A stretch of DNA of 64,000 nucleotides from Flavobacterium sp. SUN052 (GCF_028867935.1 NZ_JAPQNS010000021.1:21939-85938), one strand, 5' to 3'. Positions 8,772 through 17,734 are shown, numbered from the stretch's first letter. Made by a program: numbers and translations. Notes: generated by a model not told the origin, from the sequence alone.

Positions 8772-10415
8772 TTAAACCAGATATCGATCTGTAATGCTCC
8801 TCGCCCGTTCGTCGGTTTCAACCAGTAACGGGTGCCGTTCAGACGACATTGCTGCCTCTAAATCAGCAATCGTATCTTTAAAAAGTAGGTTTACGGGAAT
8901 GGTATACGACTCCGAGTCGCTTTTTTGGTACACCAGCACCGGCCGTTCTTCACCGAAAGCGGCTGTCCGGTGGTAATCAGCTTTGGCTTTAAGCCAGGCA
9001 TCATCGGTTGGGCCGAAAGAAATTGTTTTTTCGGGCGCTGGGTTCGCTTTGCGTTCAGCAAGCCGGTCGTCTAGGTCGGCCAATAGTTGCTTGAGCCGGA
9101 ACGTGTCTTTACCTGTGCGAATGCGTTCGCGGAGGGATTGCCGGATCAGGTACGTCAGCGAATCGGTGAAGTTCATCCCGATTTCAGCCATCTGCTTGAA
9201 GATCAGTGATGCGGGCGACATCCCCGGAATAGTATTTGGGTCGTGCAACAGCACCTTTCCCGCTGGGGTCAGGAATCCGTCGATGCGCGAATAGACGTTG
9301 ATGCCCAATCCTTTAAACACGGCGGCCACCGACTCCTGAATCAGGCGGTTGTTTTCCAGCGATGTATCGACCGGAATCCGCTTCTTGGCAACGTTGGTTT
9401 TGTATTTTGTCTGGAAATCAAACGCTTCGGCATTATAAATTTCGGTTGGCGGCAATGCAATGGCCGTTCCATCGTCGTCCTGAATAACCCCGCACGAGAA
9501 CTCTTGGCCGCTGATAAACTCCTCGAATAGCAGATCATCTTCGGCATTTACCGAGGCAAAAACCATGTCCGAATCAGGGGCTTCCTCGGCTAGTGAATCC
9601 AGCATGCCAACCAGTTCAACGGGGCTCAGAATATAATCACCGGTATCTTCGAGCACGAGTGGGTAGCCGATGCCCGAATCCAGATTTGCGATGTCCTGCG
9701 CATATTTATCCTTGTCTTTGGCACTCATGTCGAGCCACTCGCTGGCGGGCATGCTAACCGTGAAAAAACATTTCTCTACCGCCCGACAAAAGGCATCCAG
9801 ATCGTTAGTACGAATAATTGACACGCCGATCGACGAACCCTGATGCGGAGCCTTCACCACCACGGGCAAGCCTAAATGGGACACCAGCGAAGCAAAAAAA
9901 GCACCCTTATCGGTTTGCTCCCAATCGTCGCGGCAGATAGTCGCCGTTTTTTTCTGTTGACCCGTTACCAGGGCAATCAGTTCGTTTTGGAGTATCTTGT
10001 TAATGCCAATCGCCGACCCGACCAAACCCGGTCCGGTATACGGGATTTTGTGCCATTCGAGCAGGCCCTGGATAGCACCATCCTCACAATCGGGACCATG
10101 CATGGCCAGAAATGCCATTTCGAAATGTTCTTCAAACCAATCGGGCTCAATAGCCTCCATGCCCGATTCGGCAAACACATCATCTTCGAACGATTCATCG
10201 TACACCGCAAACCCGTCGAGCGATGGCAAGCTGGCCCGGATTGATTCCTGTTGTAGAAACTCCGGCTCCACTTTATAGAAACGCCCCCAGCCGCTGACAA
10301 AAACCAGCACTGGTTCAAACAACGACTTGTCGATGCTTTCGTAGGCCGTGCGGCCCCCCATGAATGATACCTCGCGCTCACGCGACGGTCCGCCGAAGAA
10401 GATTCCTACTCTCAC
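8772..10415 (-). CDS. D-alanine--D-alanine ligase-like ATP-grasp enzyme, enlarged
   Basis: About 547 residues starting at a GTG (10415); an in-frame TTG further upstream would overlap the T-tract of a terminator, so the GTG is preferred. The N-terminal VGIFFGGPSREREVSF, the HGPDCEDGAIQGLLEWHKIP segment, PYTGPG, the ATP-grasp lysine region VVKAPHQGSSIGVS and the C-terminal DPNTIPGMSP all match Ddl ligases that join two D-alanines for peptidoglycan. It is about 200 residues longer than classical Ddl, with extra sequence in the central domain (around residues 180-250) and a C-terminal tail. GEDG is changed to CEDG. It may be a paralogue with another dipeptide substrate. Confidence 0.8.
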   Translation of the reverse strand: MRVGIFFGGPSREREVSFMGGRTAYESIDKSLFEPVLVFVSGWGRFYKVEPEFLQQESIRASLPSLDGFAVYDESFEDDVFAESGMEAIEPDWFEEHFEMAFLAMHGPDCEDGAIQGLLEWHKIPYTGPGLVGSAIGINKILQNELIALVTGQQKKTATICRDDWEQTDKGAFFASLVSHLGLPVVVKAPHQGSSIGVSIIRTNDLDAFCRAVEKCFFTVSMPASEWLDMSAKDKDKYAQDIANLDSGIGYPLVLEDTGDYILSPVELVGMLDSLAEEAPDSDMVFASVNAEDDLLFEEFISGQEFSCGVIQDDDGTAIALPPTEIYNAEAFDFQTKYKTNVAKKRIPVDTSLENNRLIQESVAAVFKGLGINVYSRIDGFLTPAGKVLLHDPNTIPGMSPASLIFKQMAEIGMNFTDSLTYLIRQSLRERIRTGKDTFRLKQLLADLDDRLAERKANPAPEKTISFGPTDDAWLKAKADYHRTAAFGEERPVLVYQKSDSESYTIPVNLLFKDTIADLEAAMSSERHPLLVETDERARSITDRYLV

Positions 10416-10455
10416 TATGCTGTTCGTGTTAGTTTGATGGGTGCAAAGAAACAAA

Positions 10456-10479
10456 AAAGCCGCCTGTTTCGGCGGCTTT
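10456..10479 (-). terminator. Intrinsic terminator of the sugar isomerase-like operon
   Basis: A 9-bp GC-rich stem (AAAGCCGCC and its complement) with a 6-nt loop is followed on the minus strand by six T residues. It ends the minus-strand transcription unit from about 13.7 kb. Confidence 0.75.
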
Positions 10480-10570
10480 GGATGTTATCTTACAAAAATG
10501 GAACGCGGATGACGCGAATGCTACACAACACGGATAAAAACGGATTCTAAGGTGAAAACAATAGAAAACT

Positions 10571-11452
10571 TTACTTCTTTAGGTTTTTCAGATAAGCAAT
10601 GCTCTGTGGCACCTGGGTATCTTCGTGATTGCTTTCGTCTTCGATGTAATAATGCTTGATGCCAACTTTTTTGGCGGCTTCTAAAACACCCGGCATATCA
10701 ATCTGACCGTCGCCCAGCACCACGTCGTTTTCGGGCGGGGTACCACCGCTGAGGTCGCCCTTTATACCTTTCTTGAGGTCTTTCAGGTGCATCAGTTTCC
10801 ACCGGCTGCCATACTTGTTCAATAACTTCACACAGTCGGCCCCGCCGTGTGTTGCCCACAAAATATCCATTTCAAATGACACATAGTTGGGGTTGGTATT
10901 TTGCACAATATAGTCGAACAAGGTGCCGTCTTTGTCTTTTACCTCAGTTGTCGGCTGGAACTCATATCCGTGGTTGTGGTAGCAAAAGGTCAGCCCATTG
11001 TCTTTCAGCACTTTCCCAACGCGGTTGAAATCTTCAACCGCTTTTTTGGCATTCTCCAGCGAGAAATTGCTCTTCTGATGAGGAATCCAGGCCACCATGA
11101 CAAACTCCGCGCCCAACGCTTTTGCCTGCTTTACCACAGCTTCGGGGTCTTTCACAATCTGCTCGTAACCCGCTCCTGTTGATGTTATTTTGATACCCCG
11201 TTCATCGAGCAGTTTTTTATACTCCTCTGGTGTCATTCCTTTGGGTGTACCGCTTTCGACTTCTTTGAAACCCAACGATTTGATCAGATCCAGCGTACCG
11301 ACAAGATCTTTAGGCATCATGTTGCGGTACGTATAGGTCTGAAGACCCAACGGAAACGTATAAACCGACTTGCCCGACTGGGCAAAAACGCTGGTAAGAC
11401 CAACAGCCAGAACACTGGTTAACAATAATTTACAAGTGGTTTTGTGTAGCAT
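10571..11452 (-). CDS. Secreted sugar phosphate isomerase/epimerase-like TIM-barrel protein
   Basis: A 293-residue xylose-isomerase-like TIM-barrel protein with an N-terminal signal peptide (hydrophobic stretch to about residue 24, cleavage near VFAQS). Family landmarks are LGLQTYTYR, FKEVESGTPKG, the metal-site segments CYHNHGYEF, SFEMDILWATHGG, WKLMHLKDL and HYYIEDE. It follows a GMC oxidoreductase by 8 nt and is therefore in its operon. Such periplasmic proteins in Bacteroidota act on keto or other modified sugars; recent work links them to 3-keto-glycoside processing, which is the inference here. Confidence 0.85.
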   Translation of the reverse strand: MLHKTTCKLLLTSVLAVGLTSVFAQSGKSVYTFPLGLQTYTYRNMMPKDLVGTLDLIKSLGFKEVESGTPKGMTPEEYKKLLDERGIKITSTGAGYEQIVKDPEAVVKQAKALGAEFVMVAWIPHQKSNFSLENAKKAVEDFNRVGKVLKDNGLTFCYHNHGYEFQPTTEVKDKDGTLFDYIVQNTNPNYVSFEMDILWATHGGADCVKLLNKYGSRWKLMHLKDLKKGIKGDLSGGTPPENDVVLGDGQIDMPGVLEAAKKVGIKHYYIEDESNHEDTQVPQSIAYLKNLKK

Positions 11453-11460
11453 AACTGGAT

Positions 11461-13188
11461 TTAAAGGTTTTTCTTTTTTAACTGTTTAACGGCATAATCG
11501 GCGGCCCGTGCCGTGAGGGCCATGTAAGTAAGCGACGGATTTTGTGTTCCCGTAGAGGTCATACAGGCCCCATCGGTCACGAACACGTTTTTGCACTGAT
11601 GGAGTTGATTCCACTCATTAAGCAACGACGTTTTGGGGTCTTTCCCCATTCTGACACCGCCCATTTCGTGAATATCGGAGCCAGGGTTTGAATGACTGTC
11701 AGATGCTTTGATATTGATGAACCCAGCCGCCGTGAACATCTCGGTCATCTGCTCCATGTAGTCCACAACCATCTTGTCGTCGTTCTCTGTCCAAACGGCT
11801 GAGGTCACCAATTGTGGGATGCCATATTTGTCTTTCAAATTTGGATCAAGGCGCACATGATTACGCTCGATTGGTATGGTTTCGCCCATCATCCAACCGC
11901 TGACATTCCAGGGGCCCAACTTCGGATTCAATAATTGTTCTTTCAGCGCAAGGCCCATCCCTTCGCGATTCTGGACCATACCACGACCTCCACCAACTCC
12001 AACGGCGTAGCCCCGTAGAAACCCGCTCGTCTCTTGCTTATGTACATTTCGGAACCGGGGAATATAACCATTGCTGGGGTTCTTACCGTCAGTCGTTTTA
12101 TCTAAAAACCCATCGAACTGAGCAGATATCTTTCCCCGGTAATTGTGCCAGGCGATGTATTTGCCCAGTAGCCCGCTATCGTTTCCTAACCCATTGGGGA
12201 ACCGACTGGATGTTGAGTTCAGCAGAATCTGATTGGAGTTCAGGGCAGAACCGTTTACAAAAATAACGTTGGCGTAAAACTCCAGCATTTCCTTCGTGTT
12301 GGCATCGACTACTCGTACTCCCGAAGCCTTACCTTTTTTCTCATCATAAATAATCGAATGCACCACGGAATGAGGGCGTAACGTCATGTTCCCGGTTTTC
12401 TCGGCCCAGGGCAGTGTAGATGAATTGCTGCTAAAATACCCGCCAAACGGGCAACCCCGCACGCACAACGACCGATGCTGGCACTTTGCCCGACCCTGCT
12501 CCGTATGAATAGGCTGCGGATCGGTAATGTGAGCGCAACGCCCCTGAATCAACTGGCGGTCGTTGTATTTTTGGGCAATAACCCCCTGTAAATGAGTCTC
12601 TACGCAGTTCAATTCGATAGGCGGCAGAAACTCGCCATCGGGTAGGTGGGGTAACCCATCTTTATTCCCCGAAATGCCAGCGAACTTTTCCACGTAACTG
12701 TACCAGGGAGCTATGTCAGCATAGCGAATAGGCCAGTCAACGGCGAATCCATCTCGGGCGGGGCCTTCAAAATCGAAGTCGCTCCAGCGTTGGGTCTGTC
12801 GCGCCCAGAGTAACGATTTGCCACCTACGTGATAGCCCCGCGTCCAGGTAAATGGCTGTTCCTCAACAAAAGGTTGTTCGTCGGGTTTAATAGCCCAGTG
12901 CAGCGTTTCTTCCCGCATGAACGAGCGAATATTACCATACTGCTCTCGTACGGCCAGCGGCACCTGGCCCCGGTGTTCAAATTCCCAGGGATTCAGATTC
13001 GCTGTGGGATAGTCAGTTACGTGTTTTACGTCCCGGCCCCGTTCGAGCACCAAGGTTTTTAAGCCTTTTCCGGTTAGCTCTTTCGCTGCCCACCCCCCGC
13101 TAATCCCCGACCCGATTACGATAGCGTCGTATCTGTTGGTAACGTGCTTAAGTGTTTTCATGCCAGCTTCAATCGCGCAAGTTTCCAT
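11461..13188 (-). CDS. GMC-family FAD-dependent oxidoreductase
   Basis: A 575-residue dehydrogenase; translation may begin at 13188 or at the ATG at 13161 (MKTLKHVTN). The FAD dinucleotide fold YDAIVIGSGISGGWAAKEL is at the N-terminus, the FAD-contact LVLERG follows, and the C-terminal GGVRMG, VTDGACMTSTGTQNPSLTYM carry the family's active-site region. A cysteine cluster CQHRSLCVRGCPFGG lies mid-protein. It overlaps the arrangement of gluconate/glucoside dehydrogenases: large flavoprotein plus a Tat-exported small subunit 12 nt upstream. It probably oxidises a sugar hydroxyl, perhaps at C3, in the periplasm. Confidence 0.88.
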   Translation of the reverse strand: METCAIEAGMKTLKHVTNRYDAIVIGSGISGGWAAKELTGKGLKTLVLERGRDVKHVTDYPTANLNPWEFEHRGQVPLAVREQYGNIRSFMREETLHWAIKPDEQPFVEEQPFTWTRGYHVGGKSLLWARQTQRWSDFDFEGPARDGFAVDWPIRYADIAPWYSYVEKFAGISGNKDGLPHLPDGEFLPPIELNCVETHLQGVIAQKYNDRQLIQGRCAHITDPQPIHTEQGRAKCQHRSLCVRGCPFGGYFSSNSSTLPWAEKTGNMTLRPHSVVHSIIYDEKKGKASGVRVVDANTKEMLEFYANVIFVNGSALNSNQILLNSTSSRFPNGLGNDSGLLGKYIAWHNYRGKISAQFDGFLDKTTDGKNPSNGYIPRFRNVHKQETSGFLRGYAVGVGGGRGMVQNREGMGLALKEQLLNPKLGPWNVSGWMMGETIPIERNHVRLDPNLKDKYGIPQLVTSAVWTENDDKMVVDYMEQMTEMFTAAGFINIKASDSHSNPGSDIHEMGGVRMGKDPKTSLLNEWNQLHQCKNVFVTDGACMTSTGTQNPSLTYMALTARAADYAVKQLKKKNL

Positions 13189-13199
13189 GTTATTGAGCT

Positions 13200-13730
13200 T
13201 TATTTCTGAGCAATTGGAGCCGGTACGCAGCCGTAGAAATGGCCGGGTATAGGGTTGTAATGTAGAAACTTGGTCATGACATATTCAGAGGTGGTGTACC
13301 CCTGAATGGTCAGGTTCTTGACCAATGCATAAAAATCTTTGCGGCTTGCTTCGGGTGATGTTTCCATCTGTCCTAGAACGTCCATCCGCTGAGTAGCATC
13401 GCAGTTCACAAACGACTGCTTAAATTGCTGATTTGCGATTGCATCCACTGTATCCAACCCAACTTTTACCGATTGCTGAACGGGTACCTCGTAACAGTCG
13501 GCCACCATTTTCTGGACAAAATCGGGCACACCAAGCGCTTTAGCACCCAAGGTATCCGAAGCGGGTATCAGCGTATCAACAATTTCAGTCAGCGTTTGAG
13601 CCTGATTCGGCTCCAGAAGAGAATGTCCTGACCGTACAGACACGTGCGTCCAGGCACTAGCCCAGGCAGGCAATGCCAGCAATCCACTCGTAGCCAGTGC
13701 AATGTGTTTGAGTGCAATTCGCCTTTCCAT
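13200..13730 (-). CDS. Gluconate 2-dehydrogenase subunit 3-like protein
   Basis: A 176-residue partner subunit, starting at the ATG at 13730 (MERRIALKHIALATSGLLAL), with a Tat-like N-terminus RR and hydrophobic stretch ending at AWASA. The central LTEIVDTLIPASDTLGAKAL is the hallmark of the gluconate_2-dh3 family. The protein normally escorts or stabilises the flavoprotein subunit, which follows after 11 nt. It heads the three-gene minus-strand operon with the GMC enzyme and the sugar isomerase-like protein. Confidence 0.88.
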   Translation of the reverse strand: MERRIALKHIALATSGLLALPAWASAWTHVSVRSGHSLLEPNQAQTLTEIVDTLIPASDTLGAKALGVPDFVQKMVADCYEVPVQQSVKVGLDTVDAIANQQFKQSFVNCDATQRMDVLGQMETSPEASRKDFYALVKNLTIQGYTTSEYVMTKFLHYNPIPGHFYGCVPAPIAQK

Positions 13731-13831
13731 GATAATACGGCTCACCGCCCGGAAGGAAGGGCAGTTCGTATTATCTAAAGATAATTGCCGGGAAAGGTTA
13801 CTATTTGTTTGAGTAGATGGTTGGTTATCTT

Positions 13832-14275
13832 TTAGGGGCCTAATCTTAATCGTCCGCCAGCACTATACAAAAGGCTGCCACCAACGCCAACATTGACCCG
13901 TTGGGCATTGCCCAGATAATCAGCCGGAACTGTGATAGAGAGATTCACCGTAACAGAGTCTGTGTCCATCATGTCCCACTGATAGGGTTGCGGTGAAATG
14001 TCGATGCCGGTATGCCCATCGTACCTGCGTGACCTACCGTTGTAATCTATCACAGCCCCCGAAGCGAGGTTGTGGTCCACGAAAAACGACAGGCCATAGT
14101 ACGAGTAATCGAGCGGTTGGCGTTGGCGAAGTGGCCAGTCGAACAGCACGGGAGTGGTGGTTTTAGTAGCAACGCGAGCCAATGCCCAGTTGGTTACCAG
14201 TATTAGTTGCACCTGCTGTTCTTCAACTACAGAAATGCAGTGCAGTGAGCCGCTGCTGCCCAAAATGAAACACAC
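13832..14275 (-). pseudogene. Probable remnant of a secreted M23-type peptidase gene
   Basis: The 147-residue frame has no plausible start or signal peptide. Residues from about 45 to 105 (FDWPLRQRQPLDYSYYGLS, FVDHN, IDYNGRSRRYDGHTGIDI, WDMMDTDSV) resemble the N-terminal part of secreted M23 metallopeptidases of Bacteroidota, which read roughly WPL, YYGIS, FVDHN, LDYNCGxRTYD, HKGTD and KMDND. The catalytic HxH half is missing; the chain ends in unrelated VGVGGSLLYSAGG. It is best read as a decayed fragment, though a short expressed domain cannot be excluded. Confidence 0.4.
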
Positions 14276-14363
14276 ATTGAGCAGCAGCGGTTAGGTGCAA
14301 GACTAGAAAGATAAGGGTGCGGAGCCTACACTGAGGGTAAAAATATTGATTATTCAGCGTTGG

Positions 14364-14798
14364 TCAATCCTTCGATTGTACCGTCCGGTAGCCAACATCC
14401 TTACCAGCTACAGTAGCATCAGAAAAGAGCTTGTAGTGTTCGGCTCCCTGCTTCGCACCGTACATTTTCTTGGTAAGCGATTCAATATCATAATCCTCCC
14501 CCACAATGTAGGGGTCCATGATAAACAGGTAAGTGTAGGTGCCATCGGCATTGGCGCGGGTGGGGTGCATAACCCGCGTTTGCTTAAATACGCGCTGACC
14601 GGTAGCCGAGAGTTTTTTGGCTCCCGGCCAAAAGATGTCATGCACAAAATGTTCGTATTGTTTTCGTTTGGTCGCCTTAACGGGGTAAGCCCAAACCACG
14701 ACGGTTTCGCCCGGTTTTGCCTGCATACGCGGAGTGGCTGGATTTTGGGCCTCGGCGGCAAAGCCACCGAGGAGCAGAAGCAGTATGAGTTTTTTCAT
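14364..14798 (-). CDS. Secreted hypothetical protein
   Basis: A 144-residue protein with a clear signal peptide (MKKLILLLLLGGFAAEAQ). The mature part (VVVWAYPVKATKRKQYEHF, VMHPTRANADGTYTYLFIMD) has the alternating strand-helix look of a dimeric alpha-beta barrel (NIPSNAP or Dabb-like fold), but no named family is recognised with confidence. It lies in a run of small minus-strand genes and likely acts in the periplasm. Confidence 0.7.
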   Translation of the reverse strand: MKKLILLLLLGGFAAEAQNPATPRMQAKPGETVVVWAYPVKATKRKQYEHFVHDIFWPGAKKLSATGQRVFKQTRVMHPTRANADGTYTYLFIMDPYIVGEDYDIESLTKKMYGAKQGAEHYKLFSDATVAGKDVGYRTVQSKD

Positions 14799-14830
14799 GA
14801 AAGTGCGGTAAACGTATACTAATCAGATAA

Positions 14831-15004
14831 TCAAACTTCTCCGCGAATGAGGGGCTTGATTCCCTCGGCCATTTCAGGCGTGACGGTTACTCCATGAACC
14901 GTGCTGGCATGTTGAGCAGCCTGTGCGAGAACTTCCTCGTCGGTGGCGGCATGAATTTCGGCGGGGCAGTCGAAGCCGACATCGCGGCATTTGAGCGTTT
15001 TCAT
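14831..15004 (-). CDS. DUF1059 family small protein
   Basis: A 57-residue protein beginning MKTLKCRDVGFDCPAEIHA, matching DUF1059: paired cysteines CRDVGFDC, then EVLAQAAQHASTVHG, then a helical tail. The ATG at 15004 gives the usual family length; the frame continues upstream without family similarity. The two cysteines and the histidines could bind metal. Function unknown. Confidence 0.8.
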   Translation of the reverse strand: MKTLKCRDVGFDCPAEIHAATDEEVLAQAAQHASTVHGVTVTPEMAEGIKPLIRGEV

Positions 15005-15074
15005 TGGAGAATGTAGTTTAATGAAAATGAAACAGATAGAGATTCCATTCGTAATTAATTGCGGGAGTAACAAT

Positions 15075-16256
15075 TCACTTGTTGAGTACTTTAAAATCGG
15101 TGTATGCTTCTACCGTATCCCATTGAAATTTCAGAGTTCCTCCCATTTTAGTTTCCTGAATCTCAATAGTGAATGGGTCTTTTGAAACAGCCAGGGGTTT
15201 AACCTGGAGCGGAACCTCTGCGAAATCACTGCCTCTATCGGGGTCGGTAGGCCACCAGATAACGTTCTTGTTGAAAATCAATCGCCATGACTGAGGTCCA
15301 GGGATGGTGTAGAGGCTATACTTGCCCGCCGGGATAATCGTTTTTCCAATCTGGATTGGATGCTGAAGCGTTAACACGGTAGCTCCGTTAGCACCCGTTC
15401 GCCAGACTGAATCGTAGGGAACGACAGCACCAAAGATTTTACGACCCCGCTTGTAGGGTCTGCTGTAATCAACACTGAGATTGCTCTGCTGAATATTTGC
15501 CGTCACGGTATCTCTGGGCGAAGGGTCGCCAATGCTAACGGCTTTGGTCATCCGTTTCGCTAGTTGGTCAATGTCAATAGGAGCCTGCTTCGTCACCAGA
15601 AAATTATAAGCCGTGCCTGTGCCATCGGTGCTGATGATTCTGCATTCAGCATCTACCTTGATTTTTGTGTATTCAATAAATGGGCCGCCAAAAAGGATCG
15701 AATCCTGTCCGGTGTACCGAACGCTGATCTTGCTTACGACGCTGGTGTTCGTCATCGTAAGCGGTCCAAGTGCTCTTTTGCCGGATTTGGCCAATCGTAC
15801 GCAATTCCATTCGATCAAGGAAAATAACGGATTGGTGCCGCCGTAAAAATCCATACTGCTGGCCGCTTGCTTCACAATGGCTTCCTGCGGCAGGTCTCTT
15901 CGGGAAACAAAAACCGTACAGGTATCATTGGCGCACACCATGGTACGGTTGAATGGAAATCGCCAGGCGGTTTTGGACGTATAGGGCAGTGAGCTATTAG
16001 CCGGGTCCATCGCCATCATGTTAAACTCCCGAATGGTTCCGTTCGGATAAAAATGCACATGGAACACCCCAATATGATTTTCAAACATTCGGAACAGCAC
16101 TTTGCCATATAGGTGGTTGTTGATCACCGTATAAGTTTCGACAAATACGGTGTCTGGCCCCATTGTTCCTACAAACGAGGCCGTATATAGTTTAGCTTGG
16201 GCCAGACACGATGTAATGGAAACTAAAACAAAGAACAAAAAGCCAACTGGTTTCAT
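15075..16256 (-). CDS. Secreted protein with C-terminal DUF2911 domain
   Basis: A 393-residue exported protein (signal peptide ending near SCLAQA). Residues about 245-385 form a DUF2911 domain, recognisable from VDYSRPYKRGRKIFG, VPYDSVWRTGANGAT, IPAGKYSLYTIP and FTIEIQETKMGGTLKFQWD; the domain is common in Bacteroidota periplasmic proteins and of unknown function. The N-terminal 240 residues form a separate beta-rich domain with no recognised family. No enzymatic residues could be identified. Confidence 0.8.
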   Translation of the reverse strand: MKPVGFLFFVLVSITSCLAQAKLYTASFVGTMGPDTVFVETYTVINNHLYGKVLFRMFENHIGVFHVHFYPNGTIREFNMMAMDPANSSLPYTSKTAWRFPFNRTMVCANDTCTVFVSRRDLPQEAIVKQAASSMDFYGGTNPLFSLIEWNCVRLAKSGKRALGPLTMTNTSVVSKISVRYTGQDSILFGGPFIEYTKIKVDAECRIISTDGTGTAYNFLVTKQAPIDIDQLAKRMTKAVSIGDPSPRDTVTANIQQSNLSVDYSRPYKRGRKIFGAVVPYDSVWRTGANGATVLTLQHPIQIGKTIIPAGKYSLYTIPGPQSWRLIFNKNVIWWPTDPDRGSDFAEVPLQVKPLAVSKDPFTIEIQETKMGGTLKFQWDTVEAYTDFKVLNK

Positions 16257-16324
16257 AAGACTGGGCTTGAAAAAATGCTGGTTCTATCGAACTGGCTAAC
16301 CGACACGTTACCCCTTTCCTTGAT

Positions 16325-16597
16325 TTACTCAGCGGTTGTCGGGTCAATAATGGTCGTGACTTCGCTAACTGAATTAGCCGGAAAGCCGCCTTGCCGGGCG
16401 TGTTCACGTACCATTTCTTCATTTGGAGCGATGTAAACGCAGTAAATTTTGTCGCCAGTCACATAGCTTTGCTGCCATTGAATCTGGGGTCCCATGGCAC
16501 TGAGAACACTACAGGAAGTTTGTGAGATGCCTTTTAGCTGGTCCGCAAATAGCTGGCCTGCTCCCGGAATTTGGCGTTCAATGAGGTACTTAGGCAT
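16325..16597 (-). CDS. DUF4242 family protein
   Basis: A 90-residue cytoplasmic protein beginning MPKYLIERQIPGAG, with IQWQQSYVTGDKIYCVYIAP and the HARQGGFPANSV motif, which define DUF4242. These are small ferredoxin-like, possibly nickel-binding, proteins of unknown role. It is on the minus strand upstream of the DUF2911 gene and downstream of a DinB gene, with 50-70 nt gaps. Confidence 0.82.
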   Translation of the reverse strand: MPKYLIERQIPGAGQLFADQLKGISQTSCSVLSAMGPQIQWQQSYVTGDKIYCVYIAPNEEMVREHARQGGFPANSVSEVTTIIDPTTAE

Positions 16598-16649
16598 AGC
16601 ATGTATGATTTAAAGTTGTTTATAGTTTATGATACGCACAACATAAAGC

Positions 16650-17240
16650 TCACCATGGGTCAAAATCGGCTTTGTTCGTGATATGAAATACCCGACTGTA
16701 TGTTCCCCGGATGTAACGAATCTGATAGCGGTGTCCCGACATATGGGTCAACTGCGTCTGAAGCAGGTTAAACACGGACACTTCAGTCCGACCTACGAAA
16801 ATCACCTTTCGGTTTAATGATTCGGGAGTCAGTGTTTTTATTAATTCAGCAGAGCGGGTGCGGGCGGCATCGAAGCGGGTTTTCAGGGCTTCTATAGTTG
16901 GTTCCTTAATAGACACGGGATTCTTATCGGTCAGGTATCGCCCCTTGTTTTCGATAGCATCGGCCATCCATTCTTCATACCAGCACAGATGCCCTACCAC
17001 CCAGCGTGCCAGATTTGATTCTGCATTTGGCCGCCAGTCAGCTTCATTCTCCGTAATACCTTTCAGATTGCCCCAAAGGTTTTTATACTCATAATTAGTC
17101 ATCGCCTGAAGGAGCGATACTGCTTTGAGCGTGAAGGAGTCGTCCTGCCCAATAGATGCGTCTATAAAGGGCAACAGAAAAGGCGAAACAGCAGACATAG
17201 CCCCTACCTGTAGGAAGTTGCGTCGAGTTTGTGGTTTCAT
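16650..17240 (-). CDS. DinB-like protein with Tat signal
   Basis: A 196-residue protein starting at the ATG at 17240 (MKPQTRRNFLQVGAMS), whose twin arginine followed by FLQVGA and a hydrophobic stretch indicates Tat export. The rest is a DinB/YfiT four-helix bundle: metal-binding histidines occur in RWVVGHLCWYEEW and in QLTHMSGHRYQIRYI. Exported DinB proteins are usual in this phylum; the function may be a metal-dependent thiol transferase by analogy. Its start lies close to the stop of the DsrE gene, so the two are probably co-transcribed. Confidence 0.82.
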   Translation of the reverse strand: MKPQTRRNFLQVGAMSAVSPFLLPFIDASIGQDDSFTLKAVSLLQAMTNYEYKNLWGNLKGITENEADWRPNAESNLARWVVGHLCWYEEWMADAIENKGRYLTDKNPVSIKEPTIEALKTRFDAARTRSAELIKTLTPESLNRKVIFVGRTEVSVFNLLQTQLTHMSGHRYQIRYIRGTYSRVFHITNKADFDPW

Positions 17241-17266
17241 GGTGAAAGAAGTTAGACGTGGAATGA

Positions 17267-17734
17267 TCAATACGTAAACATCCGGTCGCTGTCGGCAGCG
17301 AGTTGCACTAATCTGGTGGGCAGAGCAAACTCGGCGGACTTACCCTGAATGTCGGCGTCGGTCACGTTCCGAGCCTTCGACGAATTCCCCGACAGATAGA
17401 ACTTAGCACCTCCTTTAACGAGTGCATCGAAATGTTCTCGAAGCTTGCCCGTACCGAGGCCCTCTACTTTGTCGAGTTGAGCATTTTGGAGTAGGGTAAC
17501 GGCATCGCCGGCTAAAAAGAGCGAAACGGTGTGGCCTTCGGCCAGGGCGGTTTTGGCAACCAGAAAACCGAGTGCCGCTTTCGTTGGGTTGTCGGGACCA
17601 CAGGTAATGTGAACGAGAAATTTCATTGTCTTAATTGAGTTAGTTTGAGTCTGTGCATTTGCATACTGACCACAAACAGCGCCAAACAGCAGGCACATCA
17701 GAGCCATGAAAGTGAAGAGTTTTTTGACAGTCAT
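17267..17734 (-). CDS. DsrE family protein with signal peptide
   Basis: A 155-residue protein starting at the ATG at 17734; a signal peptide (MTVKKLFTFMALMCLLFGAV) ends near ANAQ. The mature part MKFLVHITCGPDNPTKAALG, HTVSLFLAGDAV, KFYLSGNSSKARNV is a DsrE/DsrF-like sulfur-relay fold. A cytoplasmic start at the internal MKFLVHI is an alternative. The usual active cysteine of DsrE is replaced by a serine in LSGNSSKAR, so sulfur transfer is doubtful. It heads a minus-strand run with DinB and DUF4242 genes. Confidence 0.78.
   Translation of the reverse strand: MTVKKLFTFMALMCLLFGAVCGQYANAQTQTNSIKTMKFLVHITCGPDNPTKAALGFLVAKTALAEGHTVSLFLAGDAVTLLQNAQLDKVEGLGTGKLREHFDALVKGGAKFYLSGNSSKARNVTDADIQGKSAEFALPTRLVQLAADSDRMFTY

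Noticed and set aside
8636..8821. Short minus-strand frame between the DUF3052-like and ATP-grasp genes
   Set aside because: It is made largely of the 35-bp inverted repeat and has no protein-like features.
13770..13785. ATTATCTAAAGATAAT near-palindrome as an operator for the GMC operon
   Set aside because: Arms of 7 bp in AT-rich sequence are common by chance, and the -7 match (TATCTTTA) is imperfect.
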